Source: Nocardioides rotundus (GTDB lineage Bacteria; Actinomycetota; Actinomycetes; Propionibacteriales; Nocardioidaceae). Taken from it: a stretch of DNA of 64,000 bases. Shown piece after piece: positions 9,001 to 16,619 of the stretch. The notes under the pieces were generated by a model. That model was not told the origin of the DNA, ran no database searches, and saw only the letters and a program-made list of their open reading frames with translations. A program made the translations under genes and the position numbers. The DNA is taken from contig NZ_CP082922.1 of assembly GCF_019931675.1 (NCBI RefSeq), forward strand, positions 2,371,001-2,435,000, given 5' to 3'. The stretch's first letter is position 1. Every line of letters starts with the position of its first letter.

Positions 9001-9160
9001 CGGCGCTGACCGGCCCGTTGGCGATCAGGATGTTCGACGAGATGCGCTTGCGGGCGATGCGGGTGGCGATCTCCTCGAACTCGTGGTGCTCGTTTCGCGA
9101 GGCCATCTCGGTGAGCTTGTAGTCGATGAACGCCTCGACTTCGGGAATCGGTTCCGCCAC
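6050..9160 (-). CDS. large protein: N-terminal restriction-endonuclease-like domain plus helical-repeat body
   Basis: About 1036 residues. The N-terminal 180 residues match a PD-(D/E)xK-like domain that occurs at the front of several large bacterial NTPase/TPR proteins. Landmarks are HEFEEIATRIARKRI (26-40), ANGPVSAGGDQQRD (47-60, with the candidate catalytic Asp in GGD), TVIACTVQQPPLKSK (87-101) and ITLDIFSGRAISTLL (146-160). Residues 200-760 are helix-rich and TPR-like; I see no Walker A motif. The C-terminal 250 residues form an unassigned domain after a Ser/Thr/Pro-rich linker. GTG 9160 is chosen because homology begins there; an open frame continues to 9664 but upstream residues look non-coding. 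No good ribosome site is visible, so the start is uncertain. It is transcribed divergently from the AbiE-like pair. A defence nuclease is inference. Confidence 0.8.
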   Translation of the reverse strand: MAEPIPEVEAFIDYKLTEMASRNEHHEFEEIATRIARKRISSNILIANGPVSAGGDQQRDAESYTTRIPEELPHSAGFSASASTKPTVIACTVQQPPLKSKVLADLAGICAEDADPVEYIAFFSVHSIPAAAIHDLKKTARDDYGITLDIFSGRAISTLLAEPDLVWVAQQYLDLPSAMIPPLDEEESAPEWYFELLENLRANKGPAALTPATQGEVTHGIRHATWDAATNGDLPEWLDFMGAFLNHKDDGDDSELVFRACYEMAVARWRGMGESAGLEPLIRRAIAYARNSDQQNVIDDAVTLVSYWGVMWSTGRAEAPANEIGEALQGLRDHAIALLDDTNPVTHPIRAATLTGTLAYSYLIPDWRDVDAKTGKPAKIDITPTIGVKMENFDVDITSLSPGAVDFDSAMTYFDRLIDLLPEARAYSASSLATVFDLFAPALVDHPKYARVRDGLDEAATRVQGESALAERFRDRSTALMKAGKPLEALAELHQAKINWFNGDTLYGALLTMRYIAKIYEDLGLTYAAKMYALSAASIALVAGDNDDKEHLPKALLEAARYAQHAGNWADAAGLTEVALLARGQYLPNPFDFEKYPDLHAQRVTQSLGVSAVRKYWPELEGVIKEAHWRTDWYEMIDEMVTEAGAGYTMTEEEFQDEAAKQLAGPVFADLGPERVIDFHALGVRWIFSFTNDKTTVLTAEGLCAAFQVFVADIARQHPVLINSTVYIDVDVVNDAGHEVDDFDVDDDEPELRAHVTISSHVEDQDANAASLASFCFQLIQIVHAGSIDDFKATMEPMYEAGLPHKVVVGRSYQDAADLLKPEHFDRCAASTRPTSSSSYAPTAHPALGPSTEPGSRYDHEKSLAAVRSRYESVYDLLRYTYPRLLADERIRATIRRLQGEGWLDWQILATLANMKWNWRLQDAGMLPGIGDPTAALELAREPETEDSPVVPLEWFNDAEIAFNLTVQTSTIARTWGLVGRTEVAGEDAMRDLLTRRYGYATDDIPHRDILDCVDENGGLLPFVEADPESAFKGSG

Positions 9161-9533
9161 ATGACAAGTCTGACGGGTCGTTCCGACATCTTCGAGGTAC
9201 GCCGCGCCCCGGGCGGCGCACGCATCACTCGGACACTCGACGGCACTCCTGGATTCAAAGCCGCGGGGGATCTCATGACACATCAGGGCGGCACTCGCTA
9301 GACCACGCAGCCATCGCCAAAGGCCTGGGCGCCGGCGTCCCGCCCCGCCACGCGCACGTCTTCGCCCGAGACGCTGACCCCCACCAGCGACCGAGCACTG
9401 TGACCAAGCGCGTGGAGTTCTCGATCGACACGGCGGCCACTTCCTCACCGAGAACGTTGCAGGCGTGTGACTCGCCATCATCCGGCCGCACTCCTGCTTT
9501 ACAGATAACCACCGGAAGAGGCAGTATTCTGTT
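9161..9533. other. 373-bp divergent intergenic region
   Basis: Separates the nuclease-like gene (minus) from the AbiE-like pair (plus) and must hold both promoters. An imperfect inverted repeat, ACAGATA near 9500 and TATTCTGT at 9524-9531, ends just before the ATG of the antitoxin-like gene and could be its operator. No gene is supported here. Confidence 0.4.
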
Positions 9534-10220
9534 ATGGCGATTAGGGGCGACTTCCTGACGACCCAAGAGGTATCCGACCTCTTGGGCGTCGAGGCGCGCC
9601 AGGTCCGCGTCCTCGCCGAGACGGGAGCCATCACCCGCGTCGCCCGCGGCATCTTCGACCGCACATCCGTAGAGCGCTACCGCGCCGAGCGCGGCTCCGG
9701 CCGGACCCGGACCTGGGCAGAGCACACCGCCTGGGGAGCTATCGCAATGCTCTCGGGCGCGGCCCCATTGGGCCTCGGCGATGTCCAGACGTACCGGCTC
9801 CGCGCTGCTTTGCGCGAGATCACCAACCCGACCGAACTAGCCATCCGGTTGCGCGACCGCGCGACCGTCACTACCTGGTCCGGCCACCGCTCCGTCATCG
9901 ACCGCGTCCGCGAGGAGCTCGTCGTCCCCGGCCGCCAGCGGCTCGGGCTCGTCGAGGACGACACCACCGTCGACGGCTACATCCATGCAGACCGGATCGC
10001 GGACCTTGTGCGCCGCTGGCGGCTGGGCGAGGACACCACCGGGTTCATCACCCTCCGCTACACCTACATGGACATCGACTACATCAAATACCTGGCAGCC
10101 TTCAACAGGACGCTCGCCGCCGTCGACGCCGCCACCTCCCTCGACCCGCGGGAACGCGGCGTGGCAGAGCAGGTCCTGGTCCGCCGGTTGGAGCTGTTCC
10201 GCGAGAATGTCAGAGCGTAA
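9534..10220 (+). CDS. helix-turn-helix protein, AbiEi-like antitoxin
   Basis: 228 residues. The N-terminus (residues 8-52, TTQEVSDLLGVEARQVRVL onwards) is a helix-turn-helix segment, followed by an alpha/beta region without a catalytic signature. It overlaps the next gene, a nucleotidyltransferase of the AbiEii type, by 14 bp. The arrangement DNA-binding protein then nucleotidyltransferase is that of type IV AbiE toxin-antitoxin systems, in which AbiEi represses the operon and counters AbiEii. Role assigned mostly from this pairing; sequence likeness to classical AbiEi is modest. Confidence 0.75.
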   Translation: MAIRGDFLTTQEVSDLLGVEARQVRVLAETGAITRVARGIFDRTSVERYRAERGSGRTRTWAEHTAWGAIAMLSGAAPLGLGDVQTYRLRAALREITNPTELAIRLRDRATVTTWSGHRSVIDRVREELVVPGRQRLGLVEDDTTVDGYIHADRIADLVRRWRLGEDTTGFITLRYTYMDIDYIKYLAAFNRTLAAVDAATSLDPRERGVAEQVLVRRLELFRENVRA

Positions 10221-11022
10221 GCATTCGGGCATCGAGCGCCCCATCATAGACATCGCCGCCGCCCCTGGCGGCTGGCCCGACCCGTGGCCGAATGTCGCCG
10301 AGATCGCCGCGGTGCTGCCAACCGACAAGTGGACCCTGGTCGGCGGCCTGATGACCCAGTTGCATTCCATCCACCGCGGCTTGGGCATCGTACGCCCGAC
10401 CAACGATGTCGACATCGTGCTGCACATCGAGACCTCCCGCGGCGTCGCCTCCGAGACCGCGACCGCGCTCCGCTCCCTCGGCTACGACCTGCGTTCGGCC
10501 GTCGATCCGCGCGACAACACCGCACACCGCTTCTACCGCGGCACCAGCAAGATCGACCTGGTCGCCAACCGTCCCGACGAGGAGCCGGAGGAGATAGTCG
10601 ACGTCTTGATCTCCGACCACCACGCTCCGAAGGTCACCGAGCGGCTCGCCGGACGCGACATGGTCCGCATCGAGGGCGGCACGCAGGCGCTGCGACGCAC
10701 TATTAACGCGCGTCTGGAGATCGAGCCCGGAGCCACCACGACAGTCTCGGTGCCTGGCGCATTCGGTGCACTCATCTTGAAGGCCGCTGCCTACAAGACC
10801 GACTCACGCGACCTCGATCGCCACCTGCGCGACGCGGTGGCCCTGCTCGCCTGCATCGACGACCCGTTCGCCGAGCGGGAGGGCTTCACCGGCTCCGACC
10901 GATCCCGGCTCCAGACGCTGCGCGCCCGGCTCACACCCGACGACATCTCCTGGACTGTACTGACCGGCCAGCCCCGAATCGACGCCGAGACGGCCCTGGA
11001 AATCCTCACCGACGAGGACTGA
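10207..11022 (+). CDS. AbiEii/AbiGii-family nucleotidyltransferase toxin
   Basis: 271 residues of the nucleotidyltransferase (DNA polymerase beta-like) fold found in AbiEii toxins. Residues near 37 read LVGGLMTQLHS, the GG motif, followed by RPTNDVDIVLH, the Asp-x-Asp metal-binding motif. A later helix contains LKAAAYKTDSRDLDRHLRDA, where a conserved Lys and Asp-rich segment is expected in this family. In known AbiE systems the toxin is a GTP-dependent nucleotidyltransferase that halts growth during phage infection. The ATG lies inside the end of the antitoxin-like gene, implying translational coupling. Family clear; anti-phage role inferred. Confidence 0.85.
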   Translation: MSERKHSGIERPIIDIAAAPGGWPDPWPNVAEIAAVLPTDKWTLVGGLMTQLHSIHRGLGIVRPTNDVDIVLHIETSRGVASETATALRSLGYDLRSAVDPRDNTAHRFYRGTSKIDLVANRPDEEPEEIVDVLISDHHAPKVTERLAGRDMVRIEGGTQALRRTINARLEIEPGATTTVSVPGAFGALILKAAAYKTDSRDLDRHLRDAVALLACIDDPFAEREGFTGSDRSRLQTLRARLTPDDISWTVLTGQPRIDAETALEILTDED

Positions 11023-11246
11023 CCCCAGACCTAGCGGACGCAGGTATCTCAGGCGACCATGCCGCGCTATAGACGGCCATGCCGCTGACGAATCCGCCCG
11101 ACCATGCCTCTGACGACGATGCGCCTGCGGCCGCCGGATCTGTCGCGATGGGCGCGTTCCGCAAGTGAAGTTGGTCGGGCCAACTCTCGGCCGGACGGAA
11201 GTCACCCCGGAGAGTCCCCGGGACAACCCTTGAACACCTTGGCGCA

Positions 11247-11279
11247 GGGGTTTCTGGGTCACAAACCGCGACACAAGCC
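11247..11279 (+). repeat. att-flanking block, left copy 2
   Basis: GGGGTTTCTGGGTCACAAAC and following bases; 33 bp nearly identical to 3182-3214. It lies 98 bp left of the tRNA 3'-end copy at 11345. Candidate arm-type recombination site. Confidence 0.6.
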
Positions 11280-11297
11280 GGAATGGCTCAAAATGGC

Positions 11298-11339
11298 AAG
11301 TGGCCCCTGATCTGCGTTTCTGCAGGTCAGGGACCACTT
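11298..11339 (-). terminator. hairpin beside tRNA 3'-end copy 2
   Basis: AAGTGGCCCCTGA (11298-11310) pairs with TCAGGGACCACTT (11327-11339) with a single mismatch or G-U pair, extended by an inner CTGC/GCAG stem; the minus-strand loop is GAAA. Equivalent of the hairpin after the intact tRNA. Confidence 0.65.
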
Positions 11340-11344
11340 CCTTG

Positions 11345-11379
11345 TAGCGGGGGCAGGATTTGAACCTGCGATCTCTGGG
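11345..11379 (-). repeat. att core, copy of initiator-tRNA 3' end (middle)
   Basis: 34 of 35 bases identical to 24824-24858. The 5' half of the tRNA is absent. It marks the junction between the defence-like unit (left) and the metal/IS unit (right), and has candidate arm blocks on both sides (11247-11279 and 11527-11560), as expected where two tandem elements meet. Confidence 0.85.
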
Positions 11380-11526
11380 CCTGCAGCGGGTGAGCTCGGT
11401 CAGTCGGGCCCTTTTTTGGCGGTTCTTGACGCCGTGTGCCCTGGCCTGCGCAAACACCCGGGAAGGTACCGTCAGCCCGGCTGATCCTTCTGCTCCCTCT
11501 TGTTGCGATAGGGCTGCCTGTGCTGA

Positions 11527-11560
11527 CGTTTACGGGACATAAATGCGGCACGACTCAAAT
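11527..11560 (+). repeat. att-flanking block, right copy 2
   Basis: CGTTTACGGGACATAAATGC and following bases, matching 3458-3491 and starting 148 bp after the core. Candidate arm-type site. Confidence 0.55.
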
Positions 11561-11673
11561 CGATATCGAGTCCCCCAGAAGAGCCGACCTCGCAGCGCAG
11601 GAGACCGTCCCGGGATCAAGCTATTGAGTTTGCCGCCGCAGGATCCCTGCCCCCTCCGCGCCGACGGGAACGA

Positions 11674-11681
11674 GGGTTACC
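11674..11681. repeat. 8-bp target-site duplication, left
   Basis: GGGTTACC immediately outside the left inverted repeat of the insertion sequence; identical to 13127-13134. Eight bp is the usual duplication length for ISL3-family elements. Confidence 0.9.
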
Positions 11682-13126
11682 GGCTCTTCCCAGATGAGGG
11701 TGTAGCGAGCGCTGGCGCGGCGGTCCCGGGATAGACGTCGAGGTCTCCCGAGGATGAAGGCTCCTACACGCTCAACCCGGAAGACCTCGACGTGCCCGAC
11801 GCTACCGTCGGCGAGCGCCCAGACGCGTTCGCCCGCCCCGATCTATCCACCTTCTGCCGACTCGACGAGCTCGGTCTCGTCGTCATCGGCCAGCGTCTCG
11901 AGCCCGGTCGCGCGGTCCTTGCATGCCGAGTCCGCGAACCCGACCAGTGGTGCCGCCGATGTGGTTGCGAAGGATCCCCACGCGACACCGTGACCCGACA
12001 GCTGGCCCACGAGCCGCTCGGTTGGCGACCGACCATCCTCGAGGTCATCGTGCGCCGCTACCGATGCACCGGCTGCGGTCACGTCTGGCGCCAAGACACC
12101 AGCTTGGCGGCTGAGCCTCGAGCGAAGTTGTCGCGTCGCGCTCTGAGGTGGGCACTCGAATCGATCGTGGTCGCCCACCTGACTGTCGCCCGGGTCGCCG
12201 AGGGCCTCGGGGTCGCGTGGGACACCGCGAACGATGCCGTTCTCGCTGAAGGCAAGCGGGTCCTGATCGACAACCCCACCCGGTTCGACGGCGTAACCGT
12301 CGTCGGCGTCGATGAGCACGTGTGGCGCCACACCAGGAAGGGCGACAAGTACGTGAGCGTGATCATCGACCTCACCCCGATCCGCGACAAGACCGGTCCG
12401 GCACGGCTACTCGACATGGTCGAGGGACGCTCCAAGCAGGCGTTCAAGACCTGGCTCGCCGCCCGCCCCGAGGCCTGGCGCGACGGCATCGAGGTGGTCG
12501 CGATGGACGGGTTCGCAGGCTTCAAGACAGCCACCACCGAGGAGCTGCCCGCCGCGGTCGCGGTGATGGATCCCTTCCACGTGGTGCGCTTGGCCGGTGA
12601 GGCGCTCGACCGGTGTCGACGTCGGGTCCAGCAGGCCATCCACGGTCACCGCGGGCACAAGGGCGACCCGCTGTACTCCGCGCGGCGGACGCTGCACACC
12701 GGCGCCGGGCTGCTCACCGACAAGCAGACCACCCGGCTCGCCGCGCTCTTCGCCGCCGACGAGCACGTTGAGGTCGAGGCGACCTGGGGGATCTACCAAC
12801 GCATGATCGCCGCCTACCGCGAGGAGGACCGGCGCCGTGGTCGCGAGATGATGGTGAAGCTGATCGACTCAGTCAGCCACGGCGTCCCGGCCGCGCTGGT
12901 CGAGGTCACCACCCTCGGTCGGACGCTGAACAAGCGTGCCGACGACGTGCTGGCCTACTTCGACCGACCCGGGACCAGCAACGGGCCGACAGAGGCGATC
13001 AACGGCCGGCTCGAACACCTCCGCGGCTCCGCACTCGGATTCCGCAACCTCACCAACTACATCGCCAGATCGCTGCTGGAGACCGGCGGGTTCAGGCCGC
13101 GACTACACCCTCAATTGGGATGAGCC
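11682..13126 (+). mobile_element. complete ISL3-family insertion sequence
   Basis: 1445 bp bounded by 24-bp imperfect inverted repeats: left 11682-11705 (GGCTCTTCCCAGATGAGGGT...), right 13103-13126 (reverse complement GGCTCATCCCAATTGAGGGT...), 21 of 24 identical. Perfect 8-bp direct repeats GGGTTACC flank it. One intact transposase gene fills it. The conserved ends and duplication indicate a relatively recent insertion; no gene is interrupted by it. Confidence 0.93.
11792..13123 (+). CDS. ISL3-family transposase
   Basis: 443 residues from a GTG start. The N-terminal zinc-finger-like region has CRRCGCEG (54-61) and CTGCGHVW (about 91-98), then a helix-turn-helix, then the DDE-type catalytic core with VVGVDEHVW (first Asp), VVAMDGFAGFK and VAVMDPFHVVRLA (second Asp region), and a C-terminal SNGPTEAINGRLEHLRGSA motif (catalytic Glu) characteristic of ISL3 transposases. 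Full length for the family with no frameshift, and the stop lies just inside the right terminal repeat, so the element is likely active or recently active. Confidence 0.95.
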   Translation: MPDATVGERPDAFARPDLSTFCRLDELGLVVIGQRLEPGRAVLACRVREPDQWCRRCGCEGSPRDTVTRQLAHEPLGWRPTILEVIVRRYRCTGCGHVWRQDTSLAAEPRAKLSRRALRWALESIVVAHLTVARVAEGLGVAWDTANDAVLAEGKRVLIDNPTRFDGVTVVGVDEHVWRHTRKGDKYVSVIIDLTPIRDKTGPARLLDMVEGRSKQAFKTWLAARPEAWRDGIEVVAMDGFAGFKTATTEELPAAVAVMDPFHVVRLAGEALDRCRRRVQQAIHGHRGHKGDPLYSARRTLHTGAGLLTDKQTTRLAALFAADEHVEVEATWGIYQRMIAAYREEDRRRGREMMVKLIDSVSHGVPAALVEVTTLGRTLNKRADDVLAYFDRPGTSNGPTEAINGRLEHLRGSALGFRNLTNYIARSLLETGGFRPRLHPQLG

Positions 13127-13134
13127 GGGTTACC
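13127..13134. repeat. 8-bp target-site duplication, right
   Basis: GGGTTACC directly after the right terminal repeat of the insertion sequence; matches 11674-11681 exactly. Confidence 0.9.
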
Positions 13135-13207
13135 CGCTCGGTCATCCGGCGATCCGGGCGGTCCCTGCCGAAACGCGGACGGTCGGACAGCGCAGCAGAG
13201 GACGGTC

Positions 13208-14722
13208 TCAGTGAGTGGCCAGCTGTCCGGTGAGTCGTTCGTGGCGGTCGGCGCTGGAGGAATTGAGGCCGATGATGGTGACGGTCTTGGCCTTGCGGGC
13301 GTACTTGGTGGTGATGGCGTCGAGTGAGGCGACGGTGGAGGCGTCCCAGATGTGAGAGTCGGTGAGGTCGATGACGACGTGGTCGGGGTCCTCGGCGTAC
13401 TCGAACTGGGTGTATAGGTCATTGGAGGAGGCGAAGAACAGCTCGCCGGTGACGCGGTAAACGGCCGTGGCGTTCCCCTCGCGGTCCTCGACGAGCTCGC
13501 GGCGGGTCTCGGTGAGGTGGGCAACGCGGCGGGCGAACAGGGTCATGGCAACCAGGACGCCCACGACGACGCCGATGGCGAGGTTGTGCGTGGCGACGGT
13601 GACCGCGACGGTGGCGACCATGACGGTGGTCTCCGACTTCGGCATCCGGCGCAGGGTGGCGGGCTGGATCGAGTGCCAGTCGAAGGTGCCGACCGAGACC
13701 ATGATCATCACCGCGACCAGCGCGGCCATCGGGATGATGGCGACGACGTCGCCGAAGCCAACGACCAGGATGAGCAGGAAGACGCCGGCCAGGAAGGTCG
13801 AGATGCGGGTGCGGGCCCCGGAGGCCTTCACGTTGATCATGGTCTGGCCGATCATGGCGCAGCCGCCCATGCCGCCGAAGAACCCGGTGATGATGTTCGC
13901 GGCGCCCTGGCCCCACGACTCGCGGGTCTTGTCGGAGTGAGTGTCGGTGATGTCGTCGACGAGCTTGGCGGTCATCAGCGACTCCAGCAGCCCGACCAGC
14001 GCCATCGCCACGGCGTAGGGGGCGATGATCTGGAGTGTGTCGAGGTTGAACGGCACATCGGGAAAGAACAGGCTCGGCAGCGAGCTGGGGAGCTCGCCCT
14101 CGTCGCCGACGTCGGGGACGGTGATGGCTGCCAGGACGGTGAACCCGGTGAGCGCGACGATGGCGACCAGCGGAGCCGGGATCACCTTAGTGACCCGCGG
14201 GAGGCCGACCATCACCGCGATGCCGATGGCAATCATCGGGTAGACCAGCCAGGGCACGTCGACCAGGTAGGGCACCTGGGCCATGAAGATGAGGATGGCC
14301 AGGGCGTTGACGAACCCGACCATGACCGAGCGCGGGATGAACCGCATGAGCTTGCCGAAGCCGCCGAGGCCGAGCGCGACCTGGATGAGGCCACCGAGCA
14401 GGACGGTGGCGATCAGGTAGTCCAGACCGTGCTCGCGCATGACGGGAGCGATGACCAATGCGATGGCGCCGGTGGCGGCCGAGATCATCGCCGGGCGCCC
14501 ACCGAGGAACGAGATGACGACGGCCATGGTGAAGGACGCGAACAGCCCGACCTGCGGGTCGACGCCGGCGATGATGGAGAACGAGATCGCCTCGGGGATG
14601 AGCGCGAGCGCGACGACGAGGCCGGCGAGGACCTCGGTGCGCAGCAGCTTTGGCGAGCGCAGCGCGGTCCTGACGCTGTTGTCGGGTACGGACTGCGCAA
14701 CGGCGGGCGCGGATGTGGTCAA
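13208..14722 (-). CDS. SulP-family anion transporter with STAS domain
   Basis: 504 residues from TTG 14722. Ten to twelve membrane segments; the SulP signature region is near the start ([20 protein letters not shown]), and a C-terminal cytoplasmic STAS domain covers about 400-504 ([20 protein letters not shown], the anti-sigma-antagonist-like strand/helix). SulP proteins move sulfate, bicarbonate or other anions with H+ or Na+. TTG 14722 is chosen because GGAGCACC lies just upstream and the residues before it look non-coding; the frame stays open to 14821. It is divergent from a MerR regulator with a dyad between them. Substrate unknown; oxyanions such as molybdate or selenate are possible given the arsenic genes next door, but this is inference. 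Confidence 0.9.
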   Translation of the reverse strand: MTTSAPAVAQSVPDNSVRTALRSPKLLRTEVLAGLVVALALIPEAISFSIIAGVDPQVGLFASFTMAVVISFLGGRPAMISAATGAIALVIAPVMREHGLDYLIATVLLGGLIQVALGLGGFGKLMRFIPRSVMVGFVNALAILIFMAQVPYLVDVPWLVYPMIAIGIAVMVGLPRVTKVIPAPLVAIVALTGFTVLAAITVPDVGDEGELPSSLPSLFFPDVPFNLDTLQIIAPYAVAMALVGLLESLMTAKLVDDITDTHSDKTRESWGQGAANIITGFFGGMGGCAMIGQTMINVKASGARTRISTFLAGVFLLILVVGFGDVVAIIPMAALVAVMIMVSVGTFDWHSIQPATLRRMPKSETTVMVATVAVTVATHNLAIGVVVGVLVAMTLFARRVAHLTETRRELVEDREGNATAVYRVTGELFFASSNDLYTQFEYAEDPDHVVIDLTDSHIWDASTVASLDAITTKYARKAKTVTIIGLNSSSADRHERLTGQLATH

Positions 14723-14841
14723 GGCAAGGTGCTCCGATCGAGCTGGAAGGGCGGCGGTCGTCGGCCGTGGTGCGTCGCACCTGCTGTGAGTGCGAGACCA
14801 TGGGCCGGGTGCTGGCGTCATCGCCAGCGGAAGTCTGGACG

Positions 14842-14871
14842 CAACTCCACCTTTACGGAAGGGTAGAGTTG
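14842..14871. promoter_or_regulatory. MerR-type dyad between sulP and merR
   Basis: Imperfect inverted repeat CAACTCCACCTTT (14842-14854), 4-bp centre, AAGGGTAGAGTTG (14859-14871). Size and symmetry fit a MerR-family operator. Its place between the divergent genes suggests control of sulP and/or autoregulation. Confidence 0.65.
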
Positions 14872-14899
14872 AAGTTGACGCGACGTGAGGGTGGTCACG

Positions 14900-15346
14900 G
14901 TGACCAGCAAGGTGGATTTGTCAGACGCGGGGCGCGACGAGGCCGGGCTTCGGTCGTCGGCCGTCATGCACATCGGTGAGGTCGCTGCCCGGACCGAGCT
15001 GTCGCTGCGCAGCCTCCGGCACTGGGAGGAGGTGGGCCTGCTCGCACCCTCGGGTCGCACCGAGGGCGGGTTCCGGCTCTATACCGAGGACGACGTCGAG
15101 AAGATCTTGGTCATCCGCCGCATGAAGCCGCTCGGCTTCACCCTGGACGAGATGAAGGCCGTCCTCGACGACATCGAGGCCCTGCGAGACCCCGCCACCT
15201 CGGACACCGCCCAGGTCGAGGCACGAGACCGTCTGGCCTCGGTCCAGGCAGAAGCGGCTGACCGACGCCACAAGCTGGTCCGACAGCTTGAGATGGCAGA
15301 CGAGTTCATCGGCCTCCTCACCCGGGAGACCACGACCCGCCGGTAG
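14900..15346 (+). CDS. MerR-family transcriptional regulator
   Basis: 148 residues from GTG 14900. The winged helix-turn-helix begins at MHIGEVAARTELSLRSLRHW and continues through GFRLYTEDDVEKILVIRRM. It is followed by a long dimerisation helix (LGFTLDEMKAVLDDIEAL onwards). No conserved C-terminal Cys pair of metal sensors is present, so the effector is not a thiol-bound metal by obvious signature. GTG 14900 has a purine tract GAGG 8-9 nt upstream; GTG 14885 is the alternative and the core starts only at 14966, giving a short N-terminal extension. Divergent to sulP, which is its likely target. Confidence 0.88.
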   Translation: MTSKVDLSDAGRDEAGLRSSAVMHIGEVAARTELSLRSLRHWEEVGLLAPSGRTEGGFRLYTEDDVEKILVIRRMKPLGFTLDEMKAVLDDIEALRDPATSDTAQVEARDRLASVQAEAADRRHKLVRQLEMADEFIGLLTRETTTRR

Positions 15347-15450
15347 CCCGCCCTCGGGCGGAGAGCAGTGCCAGGCCAGCCAGGACGCGGCGAGCCGACG
15401 AGCAAGCTCACCCTTGATGTCGTCGTCCAGCGCGCTCCCCGTCGTCGCCG

Positions 15451-16611
15451 TCAGTCGTTGATGGCCTCGGACCGCTGCCCGTCGTCCAGTTGTTGAAGGA
15501 CGACACGAGCGGTGTCGCGTGCGGTTCGGCCGGCGCCGATGAGGGTGGCGGATGCTGCGCCGGTCCAGTCGCCGTACCCGACCAGGTGCAGTCGGGGCTC
15601 GTCGGTCGCCTGCGTTCCGGCTGGTCCGCCCGTGCGCGGGTGCCCGTCTGCGGTGCTGAGATGGAGCGGGCTCAGGTGTCGCAGAGCCGGTCGGAAGCCA
15701 GTGCACCAGATGATGACGTCTGAGTCGCGCCCAGTGTCGTCGGCCCACACCATGCCGGTGGCGTCGAGCCTGTTGAACATGGGCAGCGCCTCGAGGGCCC
15801 CGCGCTTGCGTGCGTCGCGGACGCTCGGCACCATCACGATGTCACCGAGCCCGCCGACGCCGGGGTGGTCGCCACCCTCGTGCTGCGCTTGGACGCGCCG
15901 AGTGGCCGTGGTGAACAGGACCCGGCCGTCGACATCGTCGGGCAGGAACCGCGGCGGCCGGGCCGTCACCCAGATCGCGTCGGTGACCGTCGAGACCTCC
16001 GCGAGGATCTGGGCGGCGGAGTTGCCGCCCCCGACCACGACGACACGCTGCCCTGCGAAGTCCTCGGGCCGCCGGTACTGCGAGGCGTGCAGCTGGCGGC
16101 CCGCGAAGCTCTGCGCGCCGGGGTAGGCCGGCCAGAAAGGCTGAGTCCAGGTGCCGGTCGCCGACACGACGACCCTGGCGGTGAGGTCGCCATGGCTGGT
16201 GCGCACCAGCAACGGCTCGCACTCATGGGGGTCGAAGGTCGATCTCTCGACGGACAGCACTCGCCGCGGGCGCTCGACGGCGAGCTCGTATCGCTGCTCG
16301 TAGCGGGTGAGGTAGTCGACGACGTGGTCGCGGGGCGGGAACCCGTGGGATGCGTCGTCCCACGGCGGCATCATCCAGCCGGGCAACGAGGAGTACGTCG
16401 AGGGTGAGAACAGCCGCAGCCCGTCCCACATCTGCGGCCAGGCCCCACCCGGTTGGTCGGCGGCATCGAGGATGACGAAGTCCTCGCCAGGTACCAGTCC
16501 GGCCCGGCGCAGGTAGAAGCCGACCGCCAGCCCGGCCTGCCCGCCGCCGATGATCGCGACCGCGACCTCTCGGACGTCCCCGTCGCCGGAGCCAGCTCGG
16601 TCGGCGGGCAC
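15451..16611 (-). CDS. flavin-containing monooxygenase, ArsO-like
   Basis: 386 residues with two Rossmann motifs: FAD-binding AIIGGGQAGLAVGFYL near residues 18-33 and NADPH-binding VVVVGGGNSAAQI near the middle, plus a C-terminal VIIWCTGFRPALRHL segment typical of FMO/CzcO/ArsO proteins. Such enzymes are frequent in arsenic operons as ArsO, whose exact substrate is unsettled. GTG 16611 lies 8 bp after the stop of the ArsR-acetyltransferase gene on the same strand, so they form an operon under the palindromes at 17584-17637. Family certain; arsenic role from context. Confidence 0.85.
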   Translation of the reverse strand: MPADRAGSGDGDVREVAVAIIGGGQAGLAVGFYLRRAGLVPGEDFVILDAADQPGGAWPQMWDGLRLFSPSTYSSLPGWMMPPWDDASHGFPPRDHVVDYLTRYEQRYELAVERPRRVLSVERSTFDPHECEPLLVRTSHGDLTARVVVSATGTWTQPFWPAYPGAQSFAGRQLHASQYRRPEDFAGQRVVVVGGGNSAAQILAEVSTVTDAIWVTARPPRFLPDDVDGRVLFTTATRRVQAQHEGGDHPGVGGLGDIVMVPSVRDARKRGALEALPMFNRLDATGMVWADDTGRDSDVIIWCTGFRPALRHLSPLHLSTADGHPRTGGPAGTQATDEPRLHLVGYGDWTGAASATLIGAGRTARDTARVVLQQLDDGQRSEAIND

Positions 16612-16619
16612 CCCCGTGC

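Larger units (their letters stand above)
3314..11344. mobile_element. putative integrative unit carrying defence-like genes
   Basis: About 8 kb between two copies of the tRNA 3' end. It holds the RHH-YfbU gene, an unknown gene, the 1036-residue nuclease-like gene and the AbiE-like pair. Neither a recombinase nor replication or transfer genes are visible, so it is either a degenerate element or one mobilised in trans. Boundaries rest on the direct repeats 3279-3313 and 11345-11379. Confidence 0.6.

Noticed and set aside
9161..9664. N-terminal extension of the nuclease-like protein to 9664
   Set aside because: Residues upstream of 9160 are arginine/proline-rich and unlike the family, and the extension would overlap the start of the divergent antitoxin gene.
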